Below, piece by piece: positions 45,707 through 53,627 of a DNA stretch of 64,000 bases. A program made the translations under genes and the position numbers. Every line of letters starts with the position of its first letter. Positions within the stretch are counted from its first letter, which is position 1. Location of the stretch: NCBI RefSeq assembly GCF_026965555.1, contig NZ_CP114040.1, positions 1,240,001 to 1,304,000 on the forward strand, given 5' to 3'. Origin of the DNA: Nannocystis punicea. Lineage in GTDB: Bacteria; Myxococcota_A; Polyangia; Nannocystales; Nannocystaceae. The notes under the pieces were generated by a model that saw only the letters and a list, made by a program, of their open reading frames with translations, ran no database searches and was not told the origin of the DNA.

Positions 45707-46390
45707 ATGCCCTCCCGCGCTGCCCCGGTCCGTCTGCTCGCCCTGCTCGCCGCGGCGCCGCTGCTGATGGCGACCAATCGCTGCGGGGTCTACATCGAGC
45801 AGACCGAGAACCTGCAGTTCTTCGAGCCGGTGACGCGGGTCGCGTTCGACGTCCACCACGGCAGCATCACCGGGACGATGTACCCGCGGCCGTCGGTCTA
45901 CATCAAGCGCCACACGTCGGGCTTCGAGGCGGGCGTCGGCGAATTCGGCCACGCGGTCGAGGGCGACGAGATGCAGCTCACCGGCCATTGCGCGATCGCC
46001 CACGAGTGCTGGTACGACCACATGATCGAGGCGCCGCCCGGGACGTCCCTCAGCTTCACGTTCCGCGACGGCTACATCGAGCTCAGCGAGTTCGACGCGG
46101 AGATCCACGCCGAGGTCGGGGTCGGCCGCTTCATCGGCTGGGCGATCGCGGCGCCGATCGTCGACCTGTCTTATGAGACAGGTGACGTGGCGATCGAGTT
46201 CGCGGCGACCCCCGAGCAGGTGACGATCGCGGTCGGCACCGGCGACGTGACGCTGACGCTGCCGGCCGGGCCCTACCGCTGCGAGGTCGCGCCGGCGGCG
46301 AAGCTCGAGGGCATCACCTGCGACGAGGCGGCGACTGCGGTGCTCGACATCACCGTCGAGACCGGCGCGGTGACGCTGCGCGGGGTGTGA
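45707..46390 (+). CDS. Secreted beta-rich protein, paralogue A
   Basis: 227-residue exported protein (signal peptide to about residue 22) of a three-member set in this window. Shared features are a FEPV motif near residue 40, KRHTSGF, CWYDHM, a repetitive beta-strand pattern with TGDVAIE and TGDVTLTLPAGPYRCEV, and a closing GITCDEAATAVLDITVETG. The C-terminal half resembles DUF4097-type beta-solenoids. It contains a palindromic sequence (46164-46183) read as DLSYETGD. It may bind a ligand or a polymer, but nothing indicates an enzyme. The other two copies are attached to the metal-efflux operon. Confidence 0.72.
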   Translation: MPSRAAPVRLLALLAAAPLLMATNRCGVYIEQTENLQFFEPVTRVAFDVHHGSITGTMYPRPSVYIKRHTSGFEAGVGEFGHAVEGDEMQLTGHCAIAHECWYDHMIEAPPGTSLSFTFRDGYIELSEFDAEIHAEVGVGRFIGWAIAAPIVDLSYETGDVAIEFAATPEQVTIAVGTGDVTLTLPAGPYRCEVAPAAKLEGITCDEAATAVLDITVETGAVTLRGV

Positions 46391-46489
46391 GTCGGGCGCA
46401 CCCGGCCGGGGCCGCCGAAGGTGGTTCCGCTAGCAACAAGGCGGGGCCCGAGTTGCACCGGCAATGAGTTTTGGCGAACTTCGCGCGTG

Positions 46490-48277
46490 ATGCTCCGTCC
46501 ACGTTTCGCCGGTCCCTCGCTGCTGTGCCTGCTCGCCGCCTGCAACGACGTGCCCGCGGGGAGCGCGTCGGGGACGACGTCGGCGCCGCCTGCGACCGGG
46601 TCGACGGTGACGATCGACGAGGTGACCGCGACGACCCCGAGCGCGACGACGGCCGAACCGACCGGCGGCGCGACGACACATTCGGAGACGACGACCACCA
46701 CCGGCGACCTGGCCTGCAACTGCACGCCGGGCGTCGCGGACGCGTGCGAGGGGGCGCAGGTCCTGGTGTGCCAGGCCGACTGCGTGTCGCTCGCGCCGGA
46801 GCCGTGCGGGCCGGGCGAGACCTGCGTCGACGGGGTCTGCGCGGCCCCGGTGTGCCAGCCCGGCAGCACGAAGTGCGTCGACGACGAGCACTACCTGCAG
46901 TGCAACGCCCACGGCAGCGGCTACGACGGGCCGACCGCCTGCGGCGCGGGCGGGACCTGCGTGGCCGACACGTGCTTCTCGCTGTGTGACCTGCTCGAGT
47001 CGACGCCGAGCACCGTCGGCTGCTCGTTCTTCGCCAACCGCATGGACAATTTTTACGACGAGGAGAACGACTCGCTGGTGGTCGGCAACACGCACGCGAG
47101 CGCGACCGCGAACGTGCAGCTGTACCTGGCGCCGACCGGGCAGAACGTCGAACTGCCGCAGGGGGCGGCGGTGACGATCGCGCCGGGGGCGACGCACACG
47201 TTCACGCTGTCGAACCCGCCGATCGACAAGGTGTCGGCGCTGCGGGTCGGCGGGTCGTACCGGATCGAGAGCGACGTGCCGGTGGTGGCGTACCTGCACT
47301 CGCCGATCGGGGCGGAGGCGACCAACGACGCGTCGATGCTGTTCCCCGAGCACGCGCTGCAGGCGAGCTACGTGATCGCGTCGTACCGGCAGACGCAGGA
47401 GGGCTCGCCGAGCTACTTCAACGTGATCGCGATCGCCGACGGCACGACGGTGACGTGGACGCCGCCGGTGACCACCAGCGCGGGCGCCGGGGTGCCGCAG
47501 GTGTTCGCCGGGCAGACGGGGAAGGTGGTGATGAACCGCTTCGACACGCTGCAGGTGATCGCGCCCGGGCCGGCCGGCGACCTGTCCGGGACGATCGTCA
47601 GCGCCGACCGGCCGATCTGGGTGGTCGGCGCCAACGAGTGCGCCAACGTGCCGAGCAAGCAGGTGTCGTACTGCGATCACGTCGAGGAGCAGATGCTGCC
47701 GCTGGCCTACTGGGGCCTGCAGTACGTCGGCGCCCACTCGCCCGTCCGCGGCAAGGAGAAGCACTACTGGCGCGTCTACGGCGGCGCGGACGGGACGACT
47801 GTGAAGACCGAGCCGGCGCTGCCGGGCACGCCGCTGCTGCTGAACCGCGGCGAATGGCAGGAGCTGGTGGTGGCGAACGGCACCAGCGTGATCTTCTCCG
47901 GCGACAAGCCGTTCCTGCCGGTGCAATACCTCGAGAGCCAGGACGGCGGCAGCGGCACCGGCGACCCGGCGATGGTGCAGGCGATCCCGGTCGAGCAATT
48001 CTTGGCGCGCTACGCGTTCGCCACCGGCACCGGCTATTCACAACACTTCGCGCAGATCGTCCGCACCAGGGGGGGAGCCGAGGTGCTCGTCGACGGGGCG
48101 CCGGTCGGCGGCTACTACGCCGTGGGCGGCTTCGAGGTGGCCGACTGGCCGATCGCCGAGGGGGCCCACCTGGCCGAGAGCGCCCAGCCGTTCGGGATCG
48201 TCAACGTCGGCTACACGGAGGTGACGTCGTACGCCTACCCCGGCGGAACGCGGCTCGAGGTGATCAATCCGCAGTGA
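46490..48277 (+). CDS. IgGFc-binding-domain-like lipoprotein
   Basis: 595 residues from ATG 46490. The leader ends LLAAC and is followed by a Thr-rich linker (about 25-75). A Cys-rich region (about 78-175) precedes a long beta-rich region from about residue 190 that resembles the IgGFc-binding N-terminal domain: SYRIESDVPVVAYLHSPIG, NDASMLFPEHAL and RPIWVVGANECANVPSKQ. Such domains occur in mucin-like adhesive proteins and in myxobacterial surface proteins. A surface adhesion role is inferred. No palindromes interrupt it. Confidence 0.82.
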   Translation: MLRPRFAGPSLLCLLAACNDVPAGSASGTTSAPPATGSTVTIDEVTATTPSATTAEPTGGATTHSETTTTTGDLACNCTPGVADACEGAQVLVCQADCVSLAPEPCGPGETCVDGVCAAPVCQPGSTKCVDDEHYLQCNAHGSGYDGPTACGAGGTCVADTCFSLCDLLESTPSTVGCSFFANRMDNFYDEENDSLVVGNTHASATANVQLYLAPTGQNVELPQGAAVTIAPGATHTFTLSNPPIDKVSALRVGGSYRIESDVPVVAYLHSPIGAEATNDASMLFPEHALQASYVIASYRQTQEGSPSYFNVIAIADGTTVTWTPPVTTSAGAGVPQVFAGQTGKVVMNRFDTLQVIAPGPAGDLSGTIVSADRPIWVVGANECANVPSKQVSYCDHVEEQMLPLAYWGLQYVGAHSPVRGKEKHYWRVYGGADGTTVKTEPALPGTPLLLNRGEWQELVVANGTSVIFSGDKPFLPVQYLESQDGGSGTGDPAMVQAIPVEQFLARYAFATGTGYSQHFAQIVRTRGGAEVLVDGAPVGGYYAVGGFEVADWPIAEGAHLAESAQPFGIVNVGYTEVTSYAYPGGTRLEVINPQ

Positions 48278-48676
48278 GCGAGACGCATCGGCCGGCGATC
48301 TCGCATCAAAAGAACTTGAGATCGAGCAATGAGAGACCGGCAGCGGCAGCCGGGCGGTCCGCGGCGCGTGGAGCGGCGACAGGGTATGCGGGCACACGAA
48401 GGCCGGGTCCGCGGATTCGCAGGGGAACGGTCGGGGCCGCTGATTTCGCCCGAAGGGACGGGCGAGGCTGCTGTTCGCCGGCGAGCGACGAAGGACGGCC
48501 GCGCCGGCCGATTCGCCGGCGGGGCGACGGTCGGGGCTGCCGGTCGGGCGACGGATGGGTCCGCGGATTCGACGGGCGCAACTGGGTAGCGGGGCGGGGC
48601 GCGGGCGCGAATCGTGGCCGGGTCCGCTGGACGGGGTGCGGGATTGCGTCAAGTACATGGCCGAAGGAAGGGTCCC
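48278..48676. other. Intergenic region, no gene recognised
   Basis: About 400 bp of Gly/Arg-like coding-poor DNA between the IgGFc-binding-like gene and the HdeD-like gene. GGTCCGCGGATTCG occurs twice (about 48407 and 48546 with small differences), otherwise nothing is seen. Confidence 0.35.
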
Positions 48677-49258
48677 ATGCTCTGTGAATCGCTCTCGACC
48701 GCGTGGTGGTCGCTGCTCTTGCGCGGCATCGTGGCGCTGCTGTTCGGCTGTCTGGCGCTGGCCGCTCCCGGCATCACCCTGACGGCGCTGACGCTGTGGT
48801 TCGCGGTGTTCGTGCTGATCGACGGCGCGTTCCTCATCGGCGGCGCGTTCGCCGGCCGCAAGGAGAACGAGCACTGGTGGCTGATGCTGCTCGAGGGCCT
48901 GTGCGGGGTGGCGTTCGGTCTCCTCGCGCTGCGCGTGCCGGGCATCACGACGCTGGTGCTGCTGATGTACATCGCCGCGTTCGCGGTCATCACCGGGGTG
49001 CTCCGCATCGTCATGGCGATCCGCCTGCGCAAGGAGATCGAGGGCGAATGGTGGCTGGCCCTCAGCGGCCTCGCCGGCGTGCTGTTCGGCGTCCTGATGA
49101 TGACGATGCCAGGGGCCGGCGCGCTGGCGATGATGGTGTACATCGGCGTGTGGGCGCTGTTCGTCGGCTTCGCGCTGATCTTCCTGGCCTTCCGCGTGCG
49201 CCGGATCGGCCGCACCGGCGGCGTCTGGCGCGGCGGGCAGCCGGTCCCGGCGCACTGA
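48677..49258 (+). CDS. HdeD/DUF308-family membrane protein
   Basis: 193 residues from ATG 48677, preceded by GAAGGAAGGG. It has about six membrane helices arranged as three pairs, each with the repeated pattern of a hairpin ending in a short charged loop (IRLRKEIEGEWW, GRKENEHWW). The DUF308/HdeD family is known for acid-stress protection in enterobacteria. Role in this organism is unknown. It is convergent with the MYXO-CTERM gene, stops about 67 bp apart. Confidence 0.82.
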   Translation: MLCESLSTAWWSLLLRGIVALLFGCLALAAPGITLTALTLWFAVFVLIDGAFLIGGAFAGRKENEHWWLMLLEGLCGVAFGLLALRVPGITTLVLLMYIAAFAVITGVLRIVMAIRLRKEIEGEWWLALSGLAGVLFGVLMMTMPGAGALAMMVYIGVWALFVGFALIFLAFRVRRIGRTGGVWRGGQPVPAH

Positions 49259-49325
49259 GCGGAGCGCCGGCGAGCGCTGGGTGGTCCCGCCTCGCAGCGC
49301 GGGCCGCCGAGCTCGCGGGGCCGCG

Positions 49326-50657
49326 TCAGCGGCGGCGGCGGCGGAGGCCCGCGAGGGCGAGGACGCCGAGCAGGGACGCGGCCGAGAGCGGGCGCGGCTC
49401 GGTGCTGCAGAAGCAGTCGTCGCTCGAGGCCGAGGCGCCGGACTCGTAGCCGAACAGCTCCATCGTGTCGGGGTGCGGGCGGTCTTCCTTCTTGCCGACC
49501 CACTGGACGGCGTCGCTGAGGTCCAGCGCGGGCTGCCAGCGCACGCCGGCGGTGGAGCCGGCGTCGGTGCGGGCGACGGCGAGGGCCTGGTCGGCGCCGA
49601 CGAGCAGGTCGACGCGAGCGGTCGGGAGGTCGACGGCGGGGGCGAAGGTCCACCACAGCGACCTGGCCGAAAGGTCAGGCGCCACCGCGTGCACGAAGGC
49701 CAGCTCGCCGGCGCCGGGCGGCGGGGCCTCGTCCTCGGCGGGGTGCGAGCGGACCACGCCGGCGAGGTAGACCGCGCCGAAGCGGTCGGCGGCGATCGCC
49801 GTGGGCTGCAGCTCGGCGGCGCCCTCGGGCGCGAGCAGGTACTGGCCGAGCAGGTGCCGGCCGTCGTCGCCGCCGAGGCGCGCGTACCAGGCGTGCGGGC
49901 CGCTGGCGCTGTCGGGGTCGGTGGCGCTGTCGAACACGGCCAGGCGCGTGGGGGCGCCGTTCGGCTCGTGGCGGAACAGGTCGTCGCCGGCCGCGTCGAT
50001 GGCGGCGGCCACCAGGAGGTCGCCGCCGGCCTGCGCGAGCGCGACCACGCGGGTGCTCGTCAGCGCCTCGCAGCGGGTCCAGCGGATCGCCGCGTGGGCC
50101 TCGCCGTAGGCCTGCCACTGCGGCGCGCCCGCGAGGTCGGTGGCGACCACGCGGGCGACGGTCAGCGGCGAGTCGCAGGCGATCGCGTCGCCGTGGCCGC
50201 CAGCGAGCGCGAACCGGCGCGTCGGGTCGAAGGCGAGGCTGGTCCATGTGCCATGTCCCAAGGACCATGTCTGTTCGACCAGGCCGTCGGCGATCGCCAG
50301 GACGCGGCCGTCGACGAGGACGAGGGCGCGGCCGGGGTCGGCGGCGACCAGCGCCTGCGGGGCGCCCGGCAGCGGGGCGCTCCAGCGGGCCCGGCCGTCG
50401 GCGGCGAAGAGGGTGAGGCTGCGGTCGTCGGCGGCCAGCAGCGCGCCGTCGTCGGCGCCGGCGAGCGCGCGGGCGGCCGGCGGGGCGGCCCGATCGACCA
50501 GGCCGGGAGCGCCGGTCAGCAGCGCGGGCAGACCGGGCGAGAGGCGCTCGAGGCCGTCGTCGCCGTCCTGCAGCAGGAGCGGCGCGCGGGCGTGGGCCGG
50601 AGCGGCGAGGCCGAGGACGAGGGCGGCGAGGGAGACGCTGCAGGCGAGGCGGGTCAT
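49326..50657 (-). CDS. Secreted beta-propeller-like protein with MYXO-CTERM-like tail
   Basis: 443 residues. A signal peptide ends near AHARAP and GGAGAC lies before the ATG. The body consists of repeated beta-strand modules with short Trp/Asp-containing motifs resembling PQQ/WD-type blades. The C-terminus reads DDCFC, then a short hydrophobic helix (SAASLLGVLALAGL) and RRRRR, the three-part MYXO-CTERM layout that marks surface-anchored proteins in myxobacteria. It is probably displayed on the outer surface. Function otherwise unknown. Two palindrome-like elements lie at 50251-50270 and near 50687. Confidence 0.8.
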   Translation of the reverse strand: MTRLACSVSLAALVLGLAAPAHARAPLLLQDGDDGLERLSPGLPALLTGAPGLVDRAAPPAARALAGADDGALLAADDRSLTLFAADGRARWSAPLPGAPQALVAADPGRALVLVDGRVLAIADGLVEQTWSLGHGTWTSLAFDPTRRFALAGGHGDAIACDSPLTVARVVATDLAGAPQWQAYGEAHAAIRWTRCEALTSTRVVALAQAGGDLLVAAAIDAAGDDLFRHEPNGAPTRLAVFDSATDPDSASGPHAWYARLGGDDGRHLLGQYLLAPEGAAELQPTAIAADRFGAVYLAGVVRSHPAEDEAPPPGAGELAFVHAVAPDLSARSLWWTFAPAVDLPTARVDLLVGADQALAVARTDAGSTAGVRWQPALDLSDAVQWVGKKEDRPHPDTMELFGYESGASASSDDCFCSTEPRPLSAASLLGVLALAGLRRRRR

Positions 50658-50740
50658 GAGGTTGTCTCCGGGGTCGGCGCGGGGGGCTGTCTCTCGGGTC
50701 AGGTCGAGGCGGTGCCCCGCTGGAAGTTTGGGCCGGGCGC

Positions 50741-51433
50741 TCAGCTGGCGTGGACCGTGAGGTCGCCGCTGGTGATGTGGACGGTGAGGCTGGCGGCGGC
50801 GGCGTCGTCGCAGGTGACGCCGTCGAGGGTCTGTTCGCCGTCCTCCACGGTGAAGTCGCAGCGGTACGGGCCGGCGGGCAGGTCGAGGTCGACCGGGCCG
50901 TCGTCGACGGTCACGACCACCGCGGTCGGGACGGTCGCGAAGGTCAGGGTCGCGCCGCCCTCGCCGACCTCGACGGTGGTGTTCGGGCCGGCGATCTCGT
51001 GGATGAGGACCTCGCCGATCTCGACCGCCACCGTGACGTCGGCGTCCGGGGCGCCGATGTCGACGTCGGCCTCGGTCGCGTCGAGCTCGATCGCCGTGCC
51101 GAGCGGCAGCTCGAAGTTCATGTCGTCGAGGCAGTCGGTCTCCTCGCGACAGTCGAAGTGGGCGAACAGGGTGTCGCCCTCGACCCAGTGCTCCTGGCGG
51201 CCCAGGCTGACCTGGAAGCCGAACACGTGCTCCCAGATCCGCACGCCGTTGCGGGCGAAGGTGATCGTCTTGAAGGTGCCGCGCTCGAGAAACACGCTCA
51301 GCTTGGTGACCGGCTCGAGCACGATGTCGATCTCGTTGTAGTCGAGGATGCTGCCGCAGGTGCCGGGCTTGAAGCCGAGCCCGAGCAGCAGCGGGAGCGC
51401 GAGGGCGAGGCCGAGGGGGCGACGGGCGGGCAT
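50741..51433 (-). CDS. Secreted beta-rich protein, paralogue C
   Basis: 230-residue exported protein (signal peptide to about residue 25) and the most divergent member of the three-paralogue set. It keeps LEPVTK near the N-terminus, the beta-strand pattern and the LPAGPYRCDFTVEDGEQTLDGVTCDDA closing region, but has lost KRHTSGF and CWYDHM. The 3' gene of the efflux-operon read-on, it begins 2 bp after paralogue B. That position suggests service with metal efflux, though paralogue A stands apart from the operon. No catalytic motif seen. Confidence 0.7.
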   Translation of the reverse strand: MPARRPLGLALALPLLLGLGFKPGTCGSILDYNEIDIVLEPVTKLSVFLERGTFKTITFARNGVRIWEHVFGFQVSLGRQEHWVEGDTLFAHFDCREETDCLDDMNFELPLGTAIELDATEADVDIGAPDADVTVAVEIGEVLIHEIAGPNTTVEVGEGGATLTFATVPTAVVVTVDDGPVDLDLPAGPYRCDFTVEDGEQTLDGVTCDDAAAASLTVHITSGDLTVHAS

Positions 51434-51435
51434 GG

Positions 51436-52140
51436 TCAGGCGCCGGTGACGGTGAGCGCGCCGTCGTCGACGGTGACGTCGAGGACGGCGTCGGCGGCGG
51501 GGTCGCAGGTGATGCCGTCGACGGCCGGAGCCTTCGGGGCGGCGAATTCGCAGCGGTAGCTGCCGGTGGGGACGACGAGGGCGATGTCGCCGGCGGTCGA
51601 CCGCAGGGTCACGCGCTCGGGCCGGGCGACCAGCTCGACGTCGATGTCACCTGTCCCGAGGGACACATCGACGACGGGGCCGGCCAGCTGCACGCCGGCG
51701 AAGCCGCCCTCGTCGATCTCGGCGGTGAGCTCGCGGTCGACGTAGCCGATCTCGACGTAGCCGAGCTGCATGCGCAGCGCCACGCTGACGCCGGTCGGGA
51801 ACTCGAGCATGTGATCGTACCAGCAGCGGTCGTCGGTCTTGCAGGCGGCGGTGATCACCAGCACGCCGTCCTCCACGCCGGCCTCGGCGGGGCCGAACTG
51901 CTTGTCGAAGCCGGAGGTGTGGCGCTTCATCGTCGCGTCCGGCCGCGGCCAGGCGACGAAGGTCAGGCTGCCGCGGTCGACGTCGAGGTCGATGTGGTCG
52001 AACGGCTCGACGTACTTGAAGCCCTCGGTGAACTCGTACCAGATGCCCTTGCCGCAGCCGGCCGCGGCCGCGACCAGCGCCAGCGCAGCCGCCCCCGACG
52101 CGAGAGATCGGGGCAATCTCTCGGTCGCGGCGCGGTCCAT
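51436..52140 (-). CDS. Secreted beta-rich lipoprotein, paralogue B
   Basis: 234-residue predicted lipoprotein (leader ending AAAAGC, Cys about 29). It shares KRHTSGF, CWYDHM and ITCDPAADAVLDVTVDDG with paralogue A, spacing included. The start codon overlaps the TolC stop by one base (TGATG), so translation is coupled to the efflux operon. A palindrome at 51648-51669 is read as DVSLGTGD, the same position as in paralogue A. Conserved His, Cys and Asp residues could bind a metal or form disulphides. Function unknown. Confidence 0.75.
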   Translation of the reverse strand: MDRAATERLPRSLASGAAALALVAAAAGCGKGIWYEFTEGFKYVEPFDHIDLDVDRGSLTFVAWPRPDATMKRHTSGFDKQFGPAEAGVEDGVLVITAACKTDDRCWYDHMLEFPTGVSVALRMQLGYVEIGYVDRELTAEIDEGGFAGVQLAGPVVDVSLGTGDIDVELVARPERVTLRSTAGDIALVVPTGSYRCEFAAPKAPAVDGITCDPAADAVLDVTVDDGALTVTGA

Positions 52141-53627
52141 CAGAACCCCTCCGTGGCCTCGATCCGGCCGGACGCGGCCAGCACGGCGACCTCGGCGAGC
52201 ATGACGGACTCGATCAGGTCGACGTGGGTCAGCTCGAGCTCGACGCGGGCCTTGATCGCGTCGGCGAGGTCGCGGAACTCGACCTGCCCGCTGCGGAAGG
52301 CGTCCTCCGACATCCTGCGCAGCTCCGTGAACTGAGACGAGACGTCGCGCTCGTAGTCATCGAGGATGGCCCGCTGGTTGCCGAGCCGCCGCACCGCCCG
52401 GGCCAGCTCGGCGCGGGCCTCGGCGACGGTCGCGTCCTTGTCGAGCTGGGCCCGCTTGCTGGCGGCGCGGGCGCGGGCCAAGAGGCCCTGACCCCAGTCG
52501 AACATCGGGATCGGGACGGTGATGCCGACCGAGGTCGAGGCGCTGAAGTAGTTCTGGATGACGACGGTGCCGGCGGTGATCGAGGGCACCGGCCAGGCCT
52601 CGCGCTTGGCCATGTCGATGTTGCGGTTGGCGAACGCCTCCTGCCGCCGCGCGAGGTCGATGTCCGGGCGCGCCCGCAAGGCGTCGGGCCAGGTGCGCTC
52701 GAAGTCGGGCGCGAGGCCCAGCGGCCTGAACTCGCCGACGGCCTCGGGCTGCCACATCGGGTCGCCGGCGAGGACGGCGAGCCGCCCGGCGGTGTCGTCG
52801 GTCTCGGAGGCGAGCTCGGCCCGGCGGGTCCGCCACGACGAGCGGTCGATGGTGGCCCACACCTGGTCGTACTTGCTCTGCACGCCGGCGCCGCGGCGGG
52901 CCTCGACCAGGGTCTGCAGCTGCTCGAGCTCGGCGAGCACGTTGTCGAGCAGGGTCAGCCGGGCCTGGTCGGCCTGCAGCTCGACGAACAGGTTGCGCGC
53001 CTCGACGGCGAGGGTCTCGAACTCGTTCTCGAGGGTGCCCTTGGCGACCTCGACGCCGGCGTTGGCGGCCTTCATCCGCATGCGCCGCTGGCCGGCGATC
53101 AGCACCGGGAAGGTGAGGTTGGCGTAGTACGTGCCGACGCCGTTCTGGTTGAAGCCGCTGTTGAGGTAGAGGATCGCGAAGTTGAGGATCGGATTCGGCA
53201 ACACCCGCGCCGCCTTGGCCTCCGACTCGGCGACGTCGATCTCCGCCTGCGCCGCCTGATAGCGCGGGCTGCGGGACTTCAGCAGCTCGAACAGCTGCGG
53301 CAGCGTGACCTGGTCGGGCGCCGGCCGGTAGCGCTTGACGATCGTCGGCGGCAGCGGCGGGATCTCACCGGGAGGGCTCGCGGGCGCGGTCTCCGTCTCG
53401 ACCTGCGTCGGCAGCCGCGGCGGGATCGGGGCCGCGTGCGTCGTCGTCCGCACCGACGGCGGCGGCGCGCTCTTCTGCGGCGGCGTGGTCTTCGGCGGCG
53501 TCAGCTTGACCGGCGGGCGGGGTTGCGGCTGCACCGGCGGCACCGGGCCCCGCGGGTTGGGCACGCCGAACGCCTGGAGCTGGATCGCCACGAAGAACGC
53601 TGTAAGGGCCGTGAGCGGGGCGTTCAA
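52140..53627 (-). CDS. TolC-type outer-membrane efflux protein
   Basis: 495 residues, outer-membrane channel of the tripartite efflux system. The TTG start at 53627 overlaps the RND-gene stop as TTGA, which fixes the start and couples translation. An unusual leader (LNAPLTALTAFFVAIQ) and a Pro-rich spacer (about residues 25-105) precede the TolC domain. The two-part repeat is present: helices and strand motifs NPILNFAILYLNSGF and ITAGTVVIQNYFSASTSVGITVPIPMFDWGQG. The long helices include LFVELQADQARLTLLDNVLAELEQL. The leader is shared with the porin-like gene and the degenerate TolC copy. Confidence 0.88.
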   Translation of the reverse strand: MNAPLTALTAFFVAIQLQAFGVPNPRGPVPPVQPQPRPPVKLTPPKTTPPQKSAPPPSVRTTTHAAPIPPRLPTQVETETAPASPPGEIPPLPPTIVKRYRPAPDQVTLPQLFELLKSRSPRYQAAQAEIDVAESEAKAARVLPNPILNFAILYLNSGFNQNGVGTYYANLTFPVLIAGQRRMRMKAANAGVEVAKGTLENEFETLAVEARNLFVELQADQARLTLLDNVLAELEQLQTLVEARRGAGVQSKYDQVWATIDRSSWRTRRAELASETDDTAGRLAVLAGDPMWQPEAVGEFRPLGLAPDFERTWPDALRARPDIDLARRQEAFANRNIDMAKREAWPVPSITAGTVVIQNYFSASTSVGITVPIPMFDWGQGLLARARAASKRAQLDKDATVAEARAELARAVRRLGNQRAILDDYERDVSSQFTELRRMSEDAFRSGQVEFRDLADAIKARVELELTHVDLIESVMLAEVAVLAASGRIEATEGF

